Positions 36,101 through 36,996 are shown, counted from the stretch's first letter. The stretch: 64,000 bases of DNA from Streptomyces sp. 8L (GCF_020176795.1 NZ_JAIUKE010000008.1:17160-81159); one strand, 5' to 3'. The notes: generated by a model not told the origin, from the sequence alone. A program made the numbers and translations.

Positions 36101-36138
36101 CGATCGAGATCTGCCCGACGGAGGCCACCGGCGCGTAG
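5986..36138 (+). CDS. 3' part of giant gene: 10,050-residue multidomain toxin/effector-like protein
   Basis: A single uninterrupted frame of 30 kb. The nominal GTG at 5986 is only where the frame becomes readable after the G/C tract; the true start is 4502. Order of parts (window positions): Pro/Gly-rich linker to 7190 with HxGPA-type short repeats; charged coiled-coil region 7195-8760; Pro-rich linker to 9900; papain-like domain 1; helical module 1; metzincin-like protease; two tandem copies of a 4-kb unit; Ser/Arg-rich linker; beta-repeat block 1; a third caspase-like domain; Gln/Asp repeat linker; beta-repeat block 2; papain-like domain 2; helical module 2; a final Glu/Arg-rich tail. The set of WXG100-like head, proteases and toxin-type papain fold matches actinobacterial polymorphic toxins and giant Streptomyces proteins with caspase-like domains. 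Whether it is a toxin, a self-processing scaffold or an adhesin is not settled by sequence. No immunity-like gene follows it. Confidence 0.85.
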   Translation: MRGDSVVVSGIDDREPPPFSGSGDAARTPSATPPVTSDPSRSAPEGTGLTSGALDGLPATGDRVGPWLESNGPEAPPPVRSGGPHEQVPEASQPRTAADGGLPGLEDPQGAGQQSTAPAQPHPEASEAGGQSRGLFPPAAYEPPPSAGPHGSFRPSEEQPAGVAGGARHENAQPDQLDRLDQLDHNSQSAAVVPQEQGRGAPASGPVVQQPVPRTTAENGTAPAATPRPAQSGPHEALGPGEPRTVPGGEHAVSEGPVTTPGGPANRPGLVRPTPGPAGTDRAAEPVTNEAVSAKAPEGIAPAGGAAARTGEGAQPHTGDNAPPTPGGSLRDHTAPPGPGTPLSGRGSAPDGPPHESGTNPAHAGPAHVGSPHEGPARAGSTHDGPAHDADGPPAGAAVAPDPLADRAARIDQWNDYRGDRDARTQQFLHFQQESADPAALLADGYRNFTQKDLFGGGYLPKGSVGHRQAETEIRRAVLDAHKALWPTRGSGGFDAEKWAAEYDQIKTNADRHYAQASDRHRQLTDMEREFDQTLEQARQGGGPYLRETGDLPTRDDYETDQYKDATYDTDNGKPRPGEDGYVPTSVSHLRADTFAQVRSIVDKAYMEFPDDRAARQGAIDMRVSPIREGLPRRIELISDSVREVEAATRQLDGYLDPEDFSGGEPGNRHALDEDNLARLRQEFQDDLHTYYQQAREATGPGEEVPPGRTEFDQAFDWEQTVGRVLGTVDDRIGHAEFRQFANTELQERLKEAFDQYEDENLRSLDQESRDRLTTELTHAHEKMVDEYWFDHQNHHDTRARVQPRWDGDGDRPARPYEDNRARLDASLEARFDHETGLRETLDHAATAFHPLREIMGGEAGDRNDPTPAEAMVKEVGDDFRQETGRTFDNLFAPHEHNIDAWLQHEKDHENTFQNTLDSLPPSEPPATPPRPPERPGTPEPGQQGRAPEPEAAPESARGAGDQNAGAAVSGGDRHTPATGSGHGEAQEFAQQPARIQQAAPSRATPVVNRPGHATEQAPHEQAPAKGSASQEPVSQTRATAAAEPEARTAPPLSAEQEAVVARLGHTGSPGERVEAWQAYQGASADLARAEEQANAVRGSEDQPQWAVRRAALAGAEAYFAKQRAESGLHALGMRPEQVRDALAAASGQAGEQGLEPAPTTEPEGREVAAQSAAPQLADPQLAPPAGAGAEQTEAPPVQAPASRAEGAAQSAAPQLAPPAPRAGTGAGAGAEQTEAPPVQAPAPSTEEAAQSVVRQAPERDAEVAGPTAETATVAGPSGSGAHEELRPGTAYSSPVAGPPMNHAEASQQPTGHLAAQEHEPHTDFPPDTLREFREGDYASGWLVRPSDHEQAALERVAPRNADGTYERFPDPRSRFTFALAAPIRTRNRLVPRNRFATDMGSADWVQRVNGQPPRPGGRRSDARLANCVEVSRSVIATWHGRPTVAAALRSPHDQESRSSGNSRTAQWLNARWRTHSAGAERAWQSVTDRLKASGHGSSAVVAFLLLNGNPHHVTAVNHEGRVSWIDGQFGRVSDQPLYDGSLFMSIELDPDLRQIDPPPDLRQLAFPSAEQSAQGPHTAPPMTAGRQVPPEPLAAPAAARGPQVGSSPEDTEFVGPRLRIPEEAEQPAGARTGAGRHSAPGTGRLAGDGHGTPDAFRTDPSDVAAHGDSRTPRSDTDRLPGEDLFAPSEAPAASAFSGDPVASAPEACRPVGESETRTDHSGTGPADAIEPAGPAPVHEEPEPEEVRQGPRWDPELVRRVNTVLRELVPGHGEVSVEEVARRHDELSPGRQNRIVHDKGEIIAHLVAGKEPPTGTGWGYGREKEYLHVMHIAGEDVSEVRGVALAYGPDPDSALIVVEEKGVYRGPHGEFYWRREDALSALGHPSDTEVDDEDIPGFKVKVAVPEPIFGVSRVHEGEEDRAESEELYSLEKDLERAFEGITDEPGSGPSRPLADILPPGWRLTELGGATTIGPRPIGAPSGSHDQHNIGVPLAVTHPFLKYIHEHTWRDERVGFHTRAHLGDALAFADEGAARFIARTVLGYVNAEVVADARRLVGTPDPAVQQLRGHYALMYLLAAMAVNTQVGDDSDKRYIAVLPRHDPSELFGALPQRAQAFTALDADNFLAEFDARIRGRIPDLLERYEAVQGRQPSPGAEAFPLGFELFNTEFSVEDLLRTGLGTGGREVTMEDITTSNTVPGLDDTNGTVELVVQEVRYYKQEFVTAAVSYQHQKEITQVARDLFPAAGRLLRPAPEDIERVGQDYGSLRRSHPGRPSRVPGGTADRAARRGGEPMGPDSVQQVVAAQKAKGIAGPVDAVPAVPRWRTGAPGGVPRAVLSGVEELGGARWWAARNAAVPVRVEHQWTNPFALSRDASGGLSPTTVHAAFDRRQFSVDGEAFTDLEVRTAFSNAEAFPPADVTRLWQRMGEGIEERFNAPGHQLPSGEQRPDGSRLHVTPVRVAYTEDTDAHWVPGVFEPDPQSGPASHDWLPLHLVGRNAEDEAVDLVPGLGAHEFGHQLGMPDESRRQGDADDGPLLHVDGSLMGDFTRPVDPADLAAEKEEAKGGGGQQLAGGGLSQGGLRDRHLLRLASIIDAFPDSAASASVTSTVRRPRVGGDPMAPDSAQWQPSAVRQAAPRSVQAASEPKARALFPDLYFGDEQNRAEWLRAATRYERAVGRAMASNPESLEAAQAVLRRLMDRVPHMAGGGSWERLFFSPLDQREPDDLVTHLAILLGAGEGDPSLSAVMDAVREGAEVYAALGNLPEAASVDAALTGRLVELGYPITAERADEKTALIGQVETLMRVHQDLGVGESPEAVGYLDSFSLLSFRNAVLAWILQKDDTPALGQLLGAAQRGGAVDTDDAAPPRWMEPDLRAVNGVEADASQLYGLVPLLLDPVRQAESSGGAVPDALTQTPHEIRYAARWTANLLDPENTGGSDAQALRTGFAQRGVGFVINDESHEDWLRLRLAFARWMRQHRRGFQVPSDAHLTALYLLGREDAALMASVTPAAGAKNRVRQVILDQLSGRGRGSASKSFSLVLLREPAVRELIRDPGLRTDERLSDVADKLATDDLVTELTQHVEMAQQALLLNLPEVEEPVLWGETAPGPLDSHPATVGVGRTLSRPALFQAVSGGATAVADAFRAADRYGGHPVVYRLDKPVDARNIEPFGRLPRGQVVFPRATTFHEGAPQLLRDVASGRVYVLVPVTQVEQDTGPAWNQPVITRRVSSAGVEFGLASHSGPDWQGRKAFYQALPHVTRYVRTPKDGKREQELPTPPVRVGADANGRPRTVVWMSHGAPKRVETYTPYGVAFESGTGVGRRGDQAARRLGLDPSTTSQLLVVCHAAHGGAGARSAAQKAADRRAGGSVVAANVLVVMRTHKASRQRSLELAGEKGGPDPDWYRLTGEAAATVTQERAQLPFAGQESGRHLWYATPRWETVALSHEQSIGAALGDDDERIDFAVRLADALIDSGYPVDVPDITTLANVMAAIETTVHAVDGERRVRLAEDDDKREDYLTVRGMLVRAGSYSSVKPLFDAQRAAVFDKQDANTARDDHRPLLAAIIGWRLSTGTGTLTEILNDYAVNVAQDDDRGIDVDGLRDALLGDAVDVYDWVRTAFSPFTGDHEALTGIYDEAWLPPHHQMYSPGFTAETTDGIEVPEGLVTAVRALAPAVNLPPVPEEEAEEVGALSWAPRHAALRAWAQTHSGTPLDRLLPAHLTALYLATHELDYRLLRTLGADLAGHGTAAASDADLGKKLSAVVAGLVDTGSQDFPLLLTDKPAFHELTLHPALREPAHPQHQDVRQRLIRMTETMARDVRSQAGVHRGMLAEALAKLPALPEGQSVYVGFYWDSPTNGQPPLRPHLMTIPAFQMAVRSLPDALSGLAASYPGRHRVVVRVHGSGARDVAFAAGRPEQGQALFPSDTEVAVTTYGLMRDVGTGEPYEYLEARPSRQGVLPREEALRLEVSSELAKLGRSDLSLPALEELRRVDHARPEGLRNAREIADRLVRNDHARRAAVAAQEPTPGRGLRGGTYQAGEPSRAARTESEEGADVTASVFPDREEVRVPEPVAGAELSDADAEILLADVNAELARNHLPTGAFSAGELKEGYPYLRARQGLKNATFRMLAQQIVLDHIADQIGENVARRASARSDVSPASALHTGASSPTPKAKALFPSLYFGDRENRTKWLETARGYEQALGRVLEADPMWLRAARATLARLAEKVEEHVGKGNHAPFFFPRPGQGSRPAHPQAALDALLDPGAQPAPALSSVMEAVARGATLYAGWQGLLQPRDEDPALTERLVELGYPIAPEDQDAKAAITGLVETLLLVHQEIGVRVAPSRYTVPFDGNALNFRNAVLAWVLADDDAPALGQLLGAAQRAGVVDVDHAVPPRWMEPDLRTADSVEADASQLYGLVPFLFDPQHQMWQGPLAGDKALAYALSRFPHEVRYEEWARDLLSPGGDRGAGIEGLAEDLMGAGDFVPLSGRSDASWRRREAFARWRRENRRHTNTVKPGYLIAMFLLGGADAALMAPAVVAGGRDALRDLIQSLLERLRPAREHGVMPATLPLLLLRAPEVRKLVHQSWKWTQESARAVADTVATDALLAEIAQHAEMARRAVIAGLPEYEAPVLWGVAESGDAPRTGGNVQLPTLFQATTKSGSAVRDAFRNVERSGGRPVVYQVERPVGAYAFAAFARNPHDQVVFPDASRYIEISREVVYDAAVGRPYQLVTLEPAEPEEALVWRRQTPTREIRTARGVLYGEAAISGDVWLQYQDFYRTMPETPEYVVRRMDPSAPAGVLPTPVATGFDTAGAPRFVVWTSHGNVGTYATSTREGIKVTSGLSAARSGDRLIQRLGLDRATPRMMMVCWAANDAPGVTSVGEQVATLQRTESSVIAGTLPVGKVMLGSPWRDAVALYEQDSGPAPEWKTFTWEPSRAAQERTGTPGRLADQEAASRQWYAAPGWKQAALRHEAAIGSALSRRSELLDFAHRFAQQLAGSGAYNVVLPAVSRSVADVMNGIYRAVIRVRGTRQHSIAYAASVQNDLAVTRGLFLRVGSYESLKPLFDAHEAVGAPGGHMRLLKAVIGWRLATSARTLAEILDDYVRNVAFHRRDVNADELEEALLAGATFMYDWVDKELSPFTGSQDERRRRYGNDWLPPHHLVRFARIGEDATGGIAVPEGLDVAVRTLAPAGALPPVPGSLASHVGTSTWAARHAALREWAGLHPEESLDGLLPNHLTALFLATHAPDHALLHANLDDPGAGGSDSELAEELSDTVQQALTDDSHDFSLMLSADRGFARLARTLTSTDPDSDAHSAARAELTRWCIERVSSLRPYLRRVQGMLGEALAVLPPLPSDQPVYVAFWTPAQRGQGFHVPDVLSLPRFQLAYRSAEDALATMEPAPGEGWRRALVAVKGSAARDVSFAAGDPSLRRALLPGRADLALDLRKTAYDEDGEPYLSLVAGTPRSETVVPEPVLSQQSIATAAPSLAAPRQAMAASGLKGGAPRSERRAGSRGGPSSLGTPSPSGQRSDSRRPSPSTQLAAEQRPSSRRLSPNVAPAAEQRPSSSGLSPADAARRPRSGSAQSGSTHRRRSSSVRSALEALGLRRAPVAPEEDFAGFLVRTLAQMGASAAGVGRQVAVEPEGWLGRARREVPAVAEVPDATAVREGLVRLLGASDGVSDAVTDQGMGDVFRAALDGSALRIAGRRVTIEVAGIAPPTGGPMESTGERARGGRVTSVSQESSDRADRTAVDPLSLVKVPVHPGVTLSAGLAGDTREHGVTARSSVHEAVSASESGVAADISSHEVTFEMSVGERGARVTDRVTVPMELSWPRPRTGTGSHADVALGYPRLPAGAGAQARADVFRSAQRVVEKLRYAFFHGLRDLPGTVTAVAGAFATEEDRNAFDQWVAGLRQPQVHEARGMLREPARATFRFKGGQRQEVVVALAPPGSAVPGDAALHGEFADRSERSVTYTRTDEASETVRSGHRHSLGGTVGAETGDPLTNLALPGISVELSGERYTKEVDEAVLTYRTELSETYHGEFDHYEAPLAYVVSVAGASKRLEGGATLWLSSSPSTLASPGELPAGLDMATIPDHTNARHELLKEVADDISAEAVKATGLLSARGATAEARIAKELADFLRAERNAAALVDGDEGVMFTPSAGGTHLYLRATVDRDNGRYAGPADDLLLGMGTATGAARHTGRGHGRSASAEVTFDGLPGPLETSAAMRLSMDAAHHDEIAVEVEQERAWQGNTVPHRVVYPFTVQVRAGDSSRGDDWQELRSDPALPHRVRIVVPGLSDSAEHFTEDIASTTVETDWRPASPDDLVREGVALPASADVEVMKPVGALRSTAAALLDELPEAGGWRNTMLRIAAYGLLGERPGTLGEDREGLPGPMALGLWARRDVRRARFVATTNPRAGTDWLSLESHNEGGPLGGRDVYGRVSISEFLRLPRIVGRQEGRTFRVTEITTTKLPSSDERSKGVEVRAKTGYTAEAGHFSAALTAKARAGFSHEHKDSSDGSVRTRTETTFTDRAYRVVFDTARVLQAGADRAWTGPATGEHGKTSAPHARVRHVPDAVVVWVPASELPSLGALPDEQVAKLHPDDQDRYHRAREAARAASGLTRPGLRRAPTLPLWQPPADIGHGIGTPGLHRPAGLTALVEALKGALAAWRAKHVQGPAQGPRKRLFIDMAQQLERQIFEQAESGGLPRLLNQALNGGLPLSTQAQKGDQGVTWEQLALVKLTLGPGTHDYTLDDYATRTTHATTTQTRSATTNTLRAGVSADVAPAVSGLGTAGDFVAEQLAGEVPFDPTAAGTVSRTRGPVREQGGQETITVDQSGGAHRFVHPVTLEVQLHTWAHRGVRGKAAQALGQSTAESSTWTSEPRELAEDLRLTVHMGEYHAAAGSDPIAEQSVSLREQWSQGATRGFPRDALVLVLPFQAPRLHDYVGGLLLDADPAHAGRPLISARRAEPLMHQTNAVLLAHAFVLALARDGHHITLHGKTLSGVTIKVDLSDLQVYDTSTTTKGSGTSSAFDHTIRPGATTEADGNLAAFSGEPVLPGLLPEAVTEGMAALAVGGERTGRRPGAATDNLGPGRAGGGKRSPGLYLVRATVPTAAAPVYRPKVPEASRNQPLASAADGHVWLYANGPALSAMGVTPPGTGLWDTGAVVAHDLFSGSGRWFGSALLNGTDYARLRGALPKLPEFQRYHQWSTDPAGRRTPALRPMPRSEAWLVGHGDTVFDGPRLKAFASRAAREGLKTMAAAACATAASLTATTPVLQQVADETGMTIHQFESGFALVPGGPGGSRTAVHVAEDAHGGPAWYRTFVPGRTAPVPADGRNAKAESAPGDLRYPDPEFWLTADPPGTPLRQTAPDDDAREVAGAGPVAPPLVAVYGQYDAENETAVIEGEPLDAEGTAEWIRENTSWQAGEPVALLMPEAATPRPEDDTVFAEEVAELLAAPVVAPRGAVEDAASWAAFPPADGTRATEQDRTQDQDQDRTQDQDQGQGQEPAPEPSPHEAPWYIERGALGTATVAAVHPWADETRPGLAAEQAARATLLPSDGPALRAGVREALGELLATDSKEAWQRLLNRGRTLVLDGRLVWLRPVLTAVVPARQPEEGDVQVYGTGYATTTTSLQREHEVEKGVDAAMLAVLSIASSAAGAFLPVVPRLTASVANTRSSGWKRTVVFGRKLDVKKHTRFDGGVRVLVFVDGVERAGAPSFPGRLALDMPRDIASADAPRPDSATAFTGGTGTRRRRPSAAREVLDAINLIPVAAALQRRLLGARLPAPAVRAVMEHVLDLLNEQAVLDRSRLFGGNGIVSEKVSVRAGRNAAGLPQSFEGHFVVSGSIERLQYLGDLKAKIREDSGSTLSIGQGRHSTSKATIGVGFDVTGLRAPGSGSTATGRAPLLTVALGGGRDIGHRITEQSGHQTVLKQKGLLSRYLAGQQVTVEIRSTTHTVAPVREEVDSEVAVPRSDAAGLERRLLGGVRTPVLRAAVPADDGPVSAQPHVRALLREAALPLPASAYRRPALLDAPLPKPHAREPLALAARRGQGFGTQIALPGAELVHDQLRAKLVELDRARTRTASRGTDWSQADLDLANWYGRAALETDLPGLMYGVDHTVTVGGRDYQLFARVHVRERIGGDPESYPMSVDVRGQQGAQVSGHRGGKWELKTGAGASVQRSFAGMVRMQLLSLRGAGGYEQAHSHDLGGTVKSGWRAKTQGDVDEHVYNVVYELAVRPSGGRAQRWWINRPDPSPGEAWWVPRPDDTVARVVVPHEYVPAQPPDRETVQLAGSAEELLFWPDDDFVDFGAGKTAGVVPAFSVAPELPRMAAEMYQRANGLPARWADDRFNWPSAIVDVGRPSVLAEHFAPETGTGRQISLPDGKDGRKQAIRLRLRGYRPRLLEPVEAAEIEYNVQGGVDHKRSREHGWSAGPEVAAGPLAHIGEGLLTRSAGDHEQTGTEEAEHRDKPFASFGAHVHAKAEWRWGRQRALEQAGVFISRAVYNGTQYGFRLDPVFEVSLVRWKGRSSTSASRYLRVRDALDTLVPERLVHDLGLSAPAGLAPLQTPSRHRPRHVHPALLPGTGYPELLDGGDDVLDGIKAVLRSGGVLRTEKEQGAERLNLLLDELGKSFDDGALRAQYALLLSDAGVVRWLPLPWPFGATRYLGVRVTAQVAPHTADRPRPEVDLTLRAQGQDVLSLRKSRTTRYAVGAEGHVQGGRDTGLGGLEGGVGYQRAVERWDEEAGKHQKIFRVNPKTSHEFEYPLSFTVQVALSTELPALLAVPVETGKSLVLHGADVLGRGRAAAEVWYGARPFAWSRETREAGSVRVLVPAHLVQDGPAPVVAPVLGTDPAWHSSPVEPDLSSPDRETPPSGPREVLAQALHPFAVPAAAAVHRWAALAAAPFKPAADLSAPDAWRIPGLDFSTVRGLRYQNFTSAAMLLPNVLELLAHVYEVPVGRDDMITRGTGSGRLRAGDRTARVGMNIRRAEVIGPRDGAVFKARRHAQLDEETASAVKNSGGFVLDLGPQAAGGEPGEEAFLVMLPAEVSTDDSTEFEGRRDGIETDNRIETRRFRYYSFDVELQFRGPRGILRVQAPGGLYGMLPLEKEPDASGAYRVADDLEERLPDVFGPATATAPASGEVLTPEQPTSSGTSSEVSDASEASARDSRALTPDQLRAAVRRVSAAVAPADGALQQDCVPRLAAFRDALFPRGVRTAGAADDSAAGLAAVRAGLVQGPGWRRVPSWEPVRAAVREARPGAVALVLALRQGEALGHAFGLYHLPGPDGGPAWVDLQARAGSELRPSPAVPANDAYAIVIDASGRVLPEALAEFQESWSDAHAVLDAPLVHEYGALGFEIEDEHIIEFPPDGPEGEIRGVLARGPGIAVVLDGRTFWPHPDAGRFYTQEQIARMPEFPRSVQPVRKLISEVVSVPMGALPDEKRPSAREILERQAWVRSRLGVTDEQGIPLPLAELLGGREGWTVTPLGQRALVHPSTAGPSHPAYTQWTLGVPTAGLRAALDAVTQRKDQHRAVPVPVPLKVRLLRWARREARQITAEFVRDLLGWEAAPNPALPFVLALPDIDEVMGYHWLLFYHVAAVEAQRVLDYQGLIKNLLLAPSRYGFGVIHQALRDRTRAFMDRYHDRIVRYFTDALRRHLEEWRINLNMPPIDYADLMQVSAEYVDFALNPAESGTSADYLSTGLRGRAASGTVVSQWETVGMADFPELDSHDGIDLVLLEFRNWTKDGRNRRPSGENNLLGNDDLAKVATDLSGLAREVFTRVRGDGGEPRTDSDLQAAVRQIVTHPVVAGFAPFLSMAAEMPLPHTGGGADVPLSSYQASSVATVLGHFALGKPPTQVGLERIHRLVKAVGSRVRVSDHPHALTGELRRKALAAVESAEAVLPLLRAPVPQEQPVVPSSARLLSVQPSSSETFTFDGPDGMTAEELDRLQRALRSQDPEVVADGEGYAGRLGTQVAEVIKSRWTAEGRRPADVRLELHMESAEHMAAAMVLSRVVANALRHRVHVTVDRMSPIEICPTEATGA
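9490..9714 (+). repeat. Two-copy direct repeat of about 110 bp in a Pro/Ala-rich linker
   Basis: Copies start at 9490 and 9607. Both begin with the same 29 bases (encoding AAQSAAPQLA) and end with a shared block of nearly 40 bases encoding AEQTEAPPVQAPA; the middles differ by indels that keep frame. It joins the coiled-coil region to the first papain-like domain. The high identity suggests a recent duplication. Confidence 0.8.
9970..10640 (+). other. Papain-like domain 1 of the giant protein (toxin glutamine-deamidase type)
   Basis: The segment carries a Cys in NCVEVSRSVIATWHGRPTVA (Cys codon 10267), a His in NPHHVTAV (10522) and an Asp in SWIDGQ (10564). This Cys-His-Asp order, the HGRP/TVA context after the Cys and the WIDGQ context match the papain-fold toxin family (Tox-PL, glutamine deamidase) seen at the tips of bacterial polymorphic toxins. 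Numbering from 5986, these are C1428, H1513 and D1527. Here the domain sits inside the protein rather than at the C-terminal tip. Deamidase versus protease activity cannot be told from sequence. Confidence 0.7.
11230..12750 (+). other. Helical module 1 of the giant protein (duplicated near the C-terminus)
   Basis: Mostly alpha-helical, not recognised as a named domain. Ordered landmarks recur in the copy at 34050-35480: a beta hairpin followed by a helix (ALIVVEEKGVY, later GIAVVLDGRTF), a VAVPEP/VSVPMG strand, a PPGWRLTEL/REGWTVTPL segment, then GVPLAVTHP/GVPTAGLRA and a long helical bundle ending in ELVVQEVRYY/DLVLLEFRNW. In both copies the module directly follows a papain-like domain, so the pair was duplicated as a cassette. 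Confidence 0.6.
12950..13640 (+). other. Metzincin-like zinc protease domain within the giant protein
   Basis: HEFGHQLGMPD (codons from 13516) fits HEXXHXXGXXD, the zinc motif of metzincins that use Asp as third ligand, as in Streptomyces snapalysin. About 30 residues later GSLMGDF (near 13600-13615) supplies a good Met-turn. Numbering from 5986, the zinc ligands are H2511, H2515 and D2521, with catalytic E2512. All key residues are intact, so activity is expected; targets could be the giant protein itself (self-processing) or a secreted victim. Confidence 0.75.
13900..17880 (+). other. Tandem unit 1 of the giant protein with caspase-like (clan CD-like) dyad
   Basis: Begins with ALFPDLYFGDEQNRAEWL and has a helical head, a segment with a terminal beta hairpin (GQVVFPRATTF), a caspase-like core, a helical block (PLFDA, LLAAIIGWRLSTG, LPPHH) and a second hairpin segment (GQALFPSDTEV). 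The core shows TVVWMSHG (His codon 15868) and LLVVCHAAHG (Cys codon 16009), i.e. the His-Gly and strand-Cys pair of clan CD peptidases (caspase, gingipain, CHAT). These are H3295 and C3342 counted from 5986. The unit is repeated at 18470-22400. Confidence 0.6.
18470..22400 (+). other. Tandem unit 2 of the giant protein with caspase-like dyad
   Basis: Second copy of the preceding unit, alignable along its length: ALFPSLYFGDRENRTKWL at the head, VVWTSHGN (His codon 20449) and MMMVCWAAN (Cys codon 20587), then PLFDA, LLKAVIGWRLATS and LPPHH, and a final ART-like hairpin segment. H4822 and C4868 counted from 5986. Similarity is far from identity at DNA level, so the duplication is old; the dyad is kept in both, which argues for function. 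Confidence 0.6.
22560..22780 (+). repeat. Ser/Arg/Pro-rich linker with short repeats
   Basis: Encodes repeats of the form AAEQRPSSxxLSP in three degenerate copies followed by a Ser/Arg cluster. It separates the tandem caspase-like units from the first beta-repeat block and is probably disordered; it could be a site for proteolytic processing. Confidence 0.6.
22790..27290 (+). other. Beta-repeat block 1 of the giant protein (about four degenerate units)
   Basis: Not a recognised family. Each unit reads as a helical lead-in, paired amphipathic strands rich in Thr/Arg and Gly, a strand of the form YPFTVQVRAG or HRFVHPVTLEV, and an ending strand such as RVTVPMEL, VRIVVPGLSD, VVVWVPASEL or LVLVLPFQAP. 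Block 2 at 28560-33400 has the same pattern and starts with a similar helical lead-in (LLNRGRTLVLDGR there, FRAALDGSALRIAGR here). The pattern suggests a long rod or a set of beta-sandwich domains. Confidence 0.5.
27290..28430 (+). other. Third caspase-like domain of the giant protein plus a degenerate fourth
   Basis: EAWLVGHGD (His codon 27700) and AAAACATAASL (Cys codon 27790) again make a His-Gly/Cys pair (H7239 and C7269 from 5986). Further on, EPVALLMPEAA followed by FAEEVAELL and PVVAPRG resembles the end of caspase-like toxin-associated domains, where the strand usually ends in a Cys; here that Cys is absent. So an active-looking domain sits beside an apparently dead one. Confidence 0.5.
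28461..28527 (+). repeat. Gln/Asp-rich tandem repeat linker
   Basis: A 24-bp unit encoding QDRTQDQD is present twice, almost identical, followed by QDQGQGQ. It joins the third caspase-like domain to beta-repeat block 2 and is probably a flexible charged spacer, prone to slippage. Confidence 0.8.
28560..33400 (+). other. Beta-repeat block 2 of the giant protein (about six degenerate units)
   Basis: Same architecture as block 1. Examples of the closing strand pairs are VYNVVYELAVRPS with VARVVVPHEYV (near 30700-30840), FEYPLSFTVQV with VRVLVPAHLVQ (near 32290-32520) and FSFDVELQF-like YYSFDVELQF with FLVMLPAEVS (near 33125-33265). The alternating hydrophobic pattern is regular over more than 1,600 residues. 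One hydrophobic Ala-rich stretch (MLAVLSIASSAAGAFLPVV, near 28950-29005) could insert in a membrane. Role unknown; a cell-surface stalk or delivery tube are possibilities only. Confidence 0.5.
33510..34010 (+). other. Papain-like domain 2 of the giant protein
   Basis: LQQDCVPRLAAF (Cys codon 33601), EALGHAFGLYHL (His codon 33832) and AWVDLQARAG (Asp codon 33886) form a Cys-His-Asp series with the spacing of small papain-fold toxins (C9206, H9283, D9301 counted from 5986). The GHA[F]xLYHL and WVDLQ contexts are typical of this fold. Sequence differs strongly from domain 1, so the two may act on different targets. Confidence 0.65.
34050..35480 (+). other. Helical module 2, C-terminal copy in the giant protein
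   Basis: Divergent copy of the module at 11230-12750, with the same ordered landmarks. Third-position G/C preference drops here: around 34840 the frame uses ATA-AAA-AAT in succession, codons rare in Streptomyces. This fits recombination or later replacement of the C-terminal end, as happens in polymorphic toxins. A conserved Glu in LLEFRNW (matching VVQEVRYY in copy 1) could be functional. Confidence 0.55.
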
Positions 36139-36193
36139 CGCCTTTCGTCTGGATCAGGTCGGATCACTGAGCGGGGTCCGGTGCTGAGGGCAC

Positions 36194-36214
36194 CCCCCAG
36201 CCGGGGGCTGGGGG
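36194..36214. terminator. Hairpin downstream of the giant gene
   Basis: CCCCCAGCC and GGCTGGGGG form a perfect 9-bp stem with a GGG loop, 56 bp after the stop codon of the giant gene. There is no T-run, as is usual for Streptomyces terminators. It could serve both the giant gene and the convergent TetR gene. Similar G/C hairpins are common repeats in Streptomyces. Confidence 0.55.
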
Positions 36215-36317
36215 ACATGGCGACCGACGACAACGCCGCGAAGTACGGCACCGGCTGCCGTACGCAACCACGGCAGTTCCGGCCTGGCGGAGGGCGGCGA
36301 CCGTCCGCCCAGGCCCC

Positions 36318-36962
36318 TCAACTCGTCTTCGGCCCGGGGCGTGAGCGCGCGGCGGGCAGTGCCGCATGGCCTGCGGCGACGCGGATTCCGTCGAACACCA
36401 GGGCCAGATGCCGTTCCCAGCCGGTGTACGAACGGCTGTCGATGGACGCGGACATGCCGCACAGGATCATGCCGAGGTCGCTGACGGTGATGTCCGCGCG
36501 TGTCGTGCCCTCCGCCTGCGCCCGCGCCAGGGCCGTCCCGAGCGTGTCGAGGAAGTTCCGCAACGCGGTCTGGACGCCCGTGTGGTCGAGGTGGGTCGAA
36601 CCGGCCATGGCCGCTCGCGCGCCGGCGTCACTCTCCAGCTGCCCGAGGGCCCGGCGCAGCGCCTCCTCCAACGCCGCCTGCCCGCCTGCCCGCTCGTCGG
36701 CCGCGCTTCGCGCCGCGAGCGCCATCGTGTCGAACTTGTCCGCGATCAGCTCCGCCGCGAGGGCGGCCTTGGTGGGAAAGTGCCGGTAGACCGTGCCGAG
36801 TCCCACGCCCGCGCGGGACGCGACCTCGTCCATCTGCGTGTCGAGCCCGCGCTCGGCGAAGATCTCCCGCGCCGCCGTGAGTACGCGTTCCCGGTTCCGC
36901 CGGGCGTCCGAGCGGGTGGGGACCGCGCCGTTCCCCGGGCGCGCCGTTCGGTCAGCAGACAT
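36318..36962 (-). CDS. TetR-family transcriptional repressor
   Basis: 214 residues, normal TetR length. The N-terminal helix-turn-helix is clear (MDEVASRAGVGLGTVYRHF near residues 42-60); the C-terminal ligand and dimer region is helical, of the type seen in repressors of oxidoreductase genes. The ATG at 36962 is preceded by AGGGTG at 6 nt. It is divergent from the cupin gene; the start codon region abuts the cupin promoter, and a near-perfect 22-bp palindrome lies just downstream of that promoter, so it most likely represses the cupin gene and itself. Ligand unknown. Confidence 0.9.
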   Translation of the reverse strand: MSADRTARPGNGAVPTRSDARRNRERVLTAAREIFAERGLDTQMDEVASRAGVGLGTVYRHFPTKAALAAELIADKFDTMALAARSAADERAGGQAALEEALRRALGQLESDAGARAAMAGSTHLDHTGVQTALRNFLDTLGTALARAQAEGTTRADITVSDLGMILCGMSASIDSRSYTGWERHLALVFDGIRVAAGHAALPAARSRPGPKTS

Positions 36963-36963
36963 G

Positions 36964-36992
36964 TTGACACCCTATCCGGCCGTGTCTAGCCT
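36964..36992 (+). promoter_or_regulatory. Housekeeping-sigma promoter for the cupin gene
   Basis: TTGACA at 36964-36969, a 17-bp spacer, and TAGCCT at 36987-36992. This is a consensus-quality HrdB-type promoter. The -35 overlaps the ribosome site and start region of the divergent TetR gene, so the two genes compete for the same DNA. Confidence 0.75.
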
Positions 36993-36996
36993 GAAA

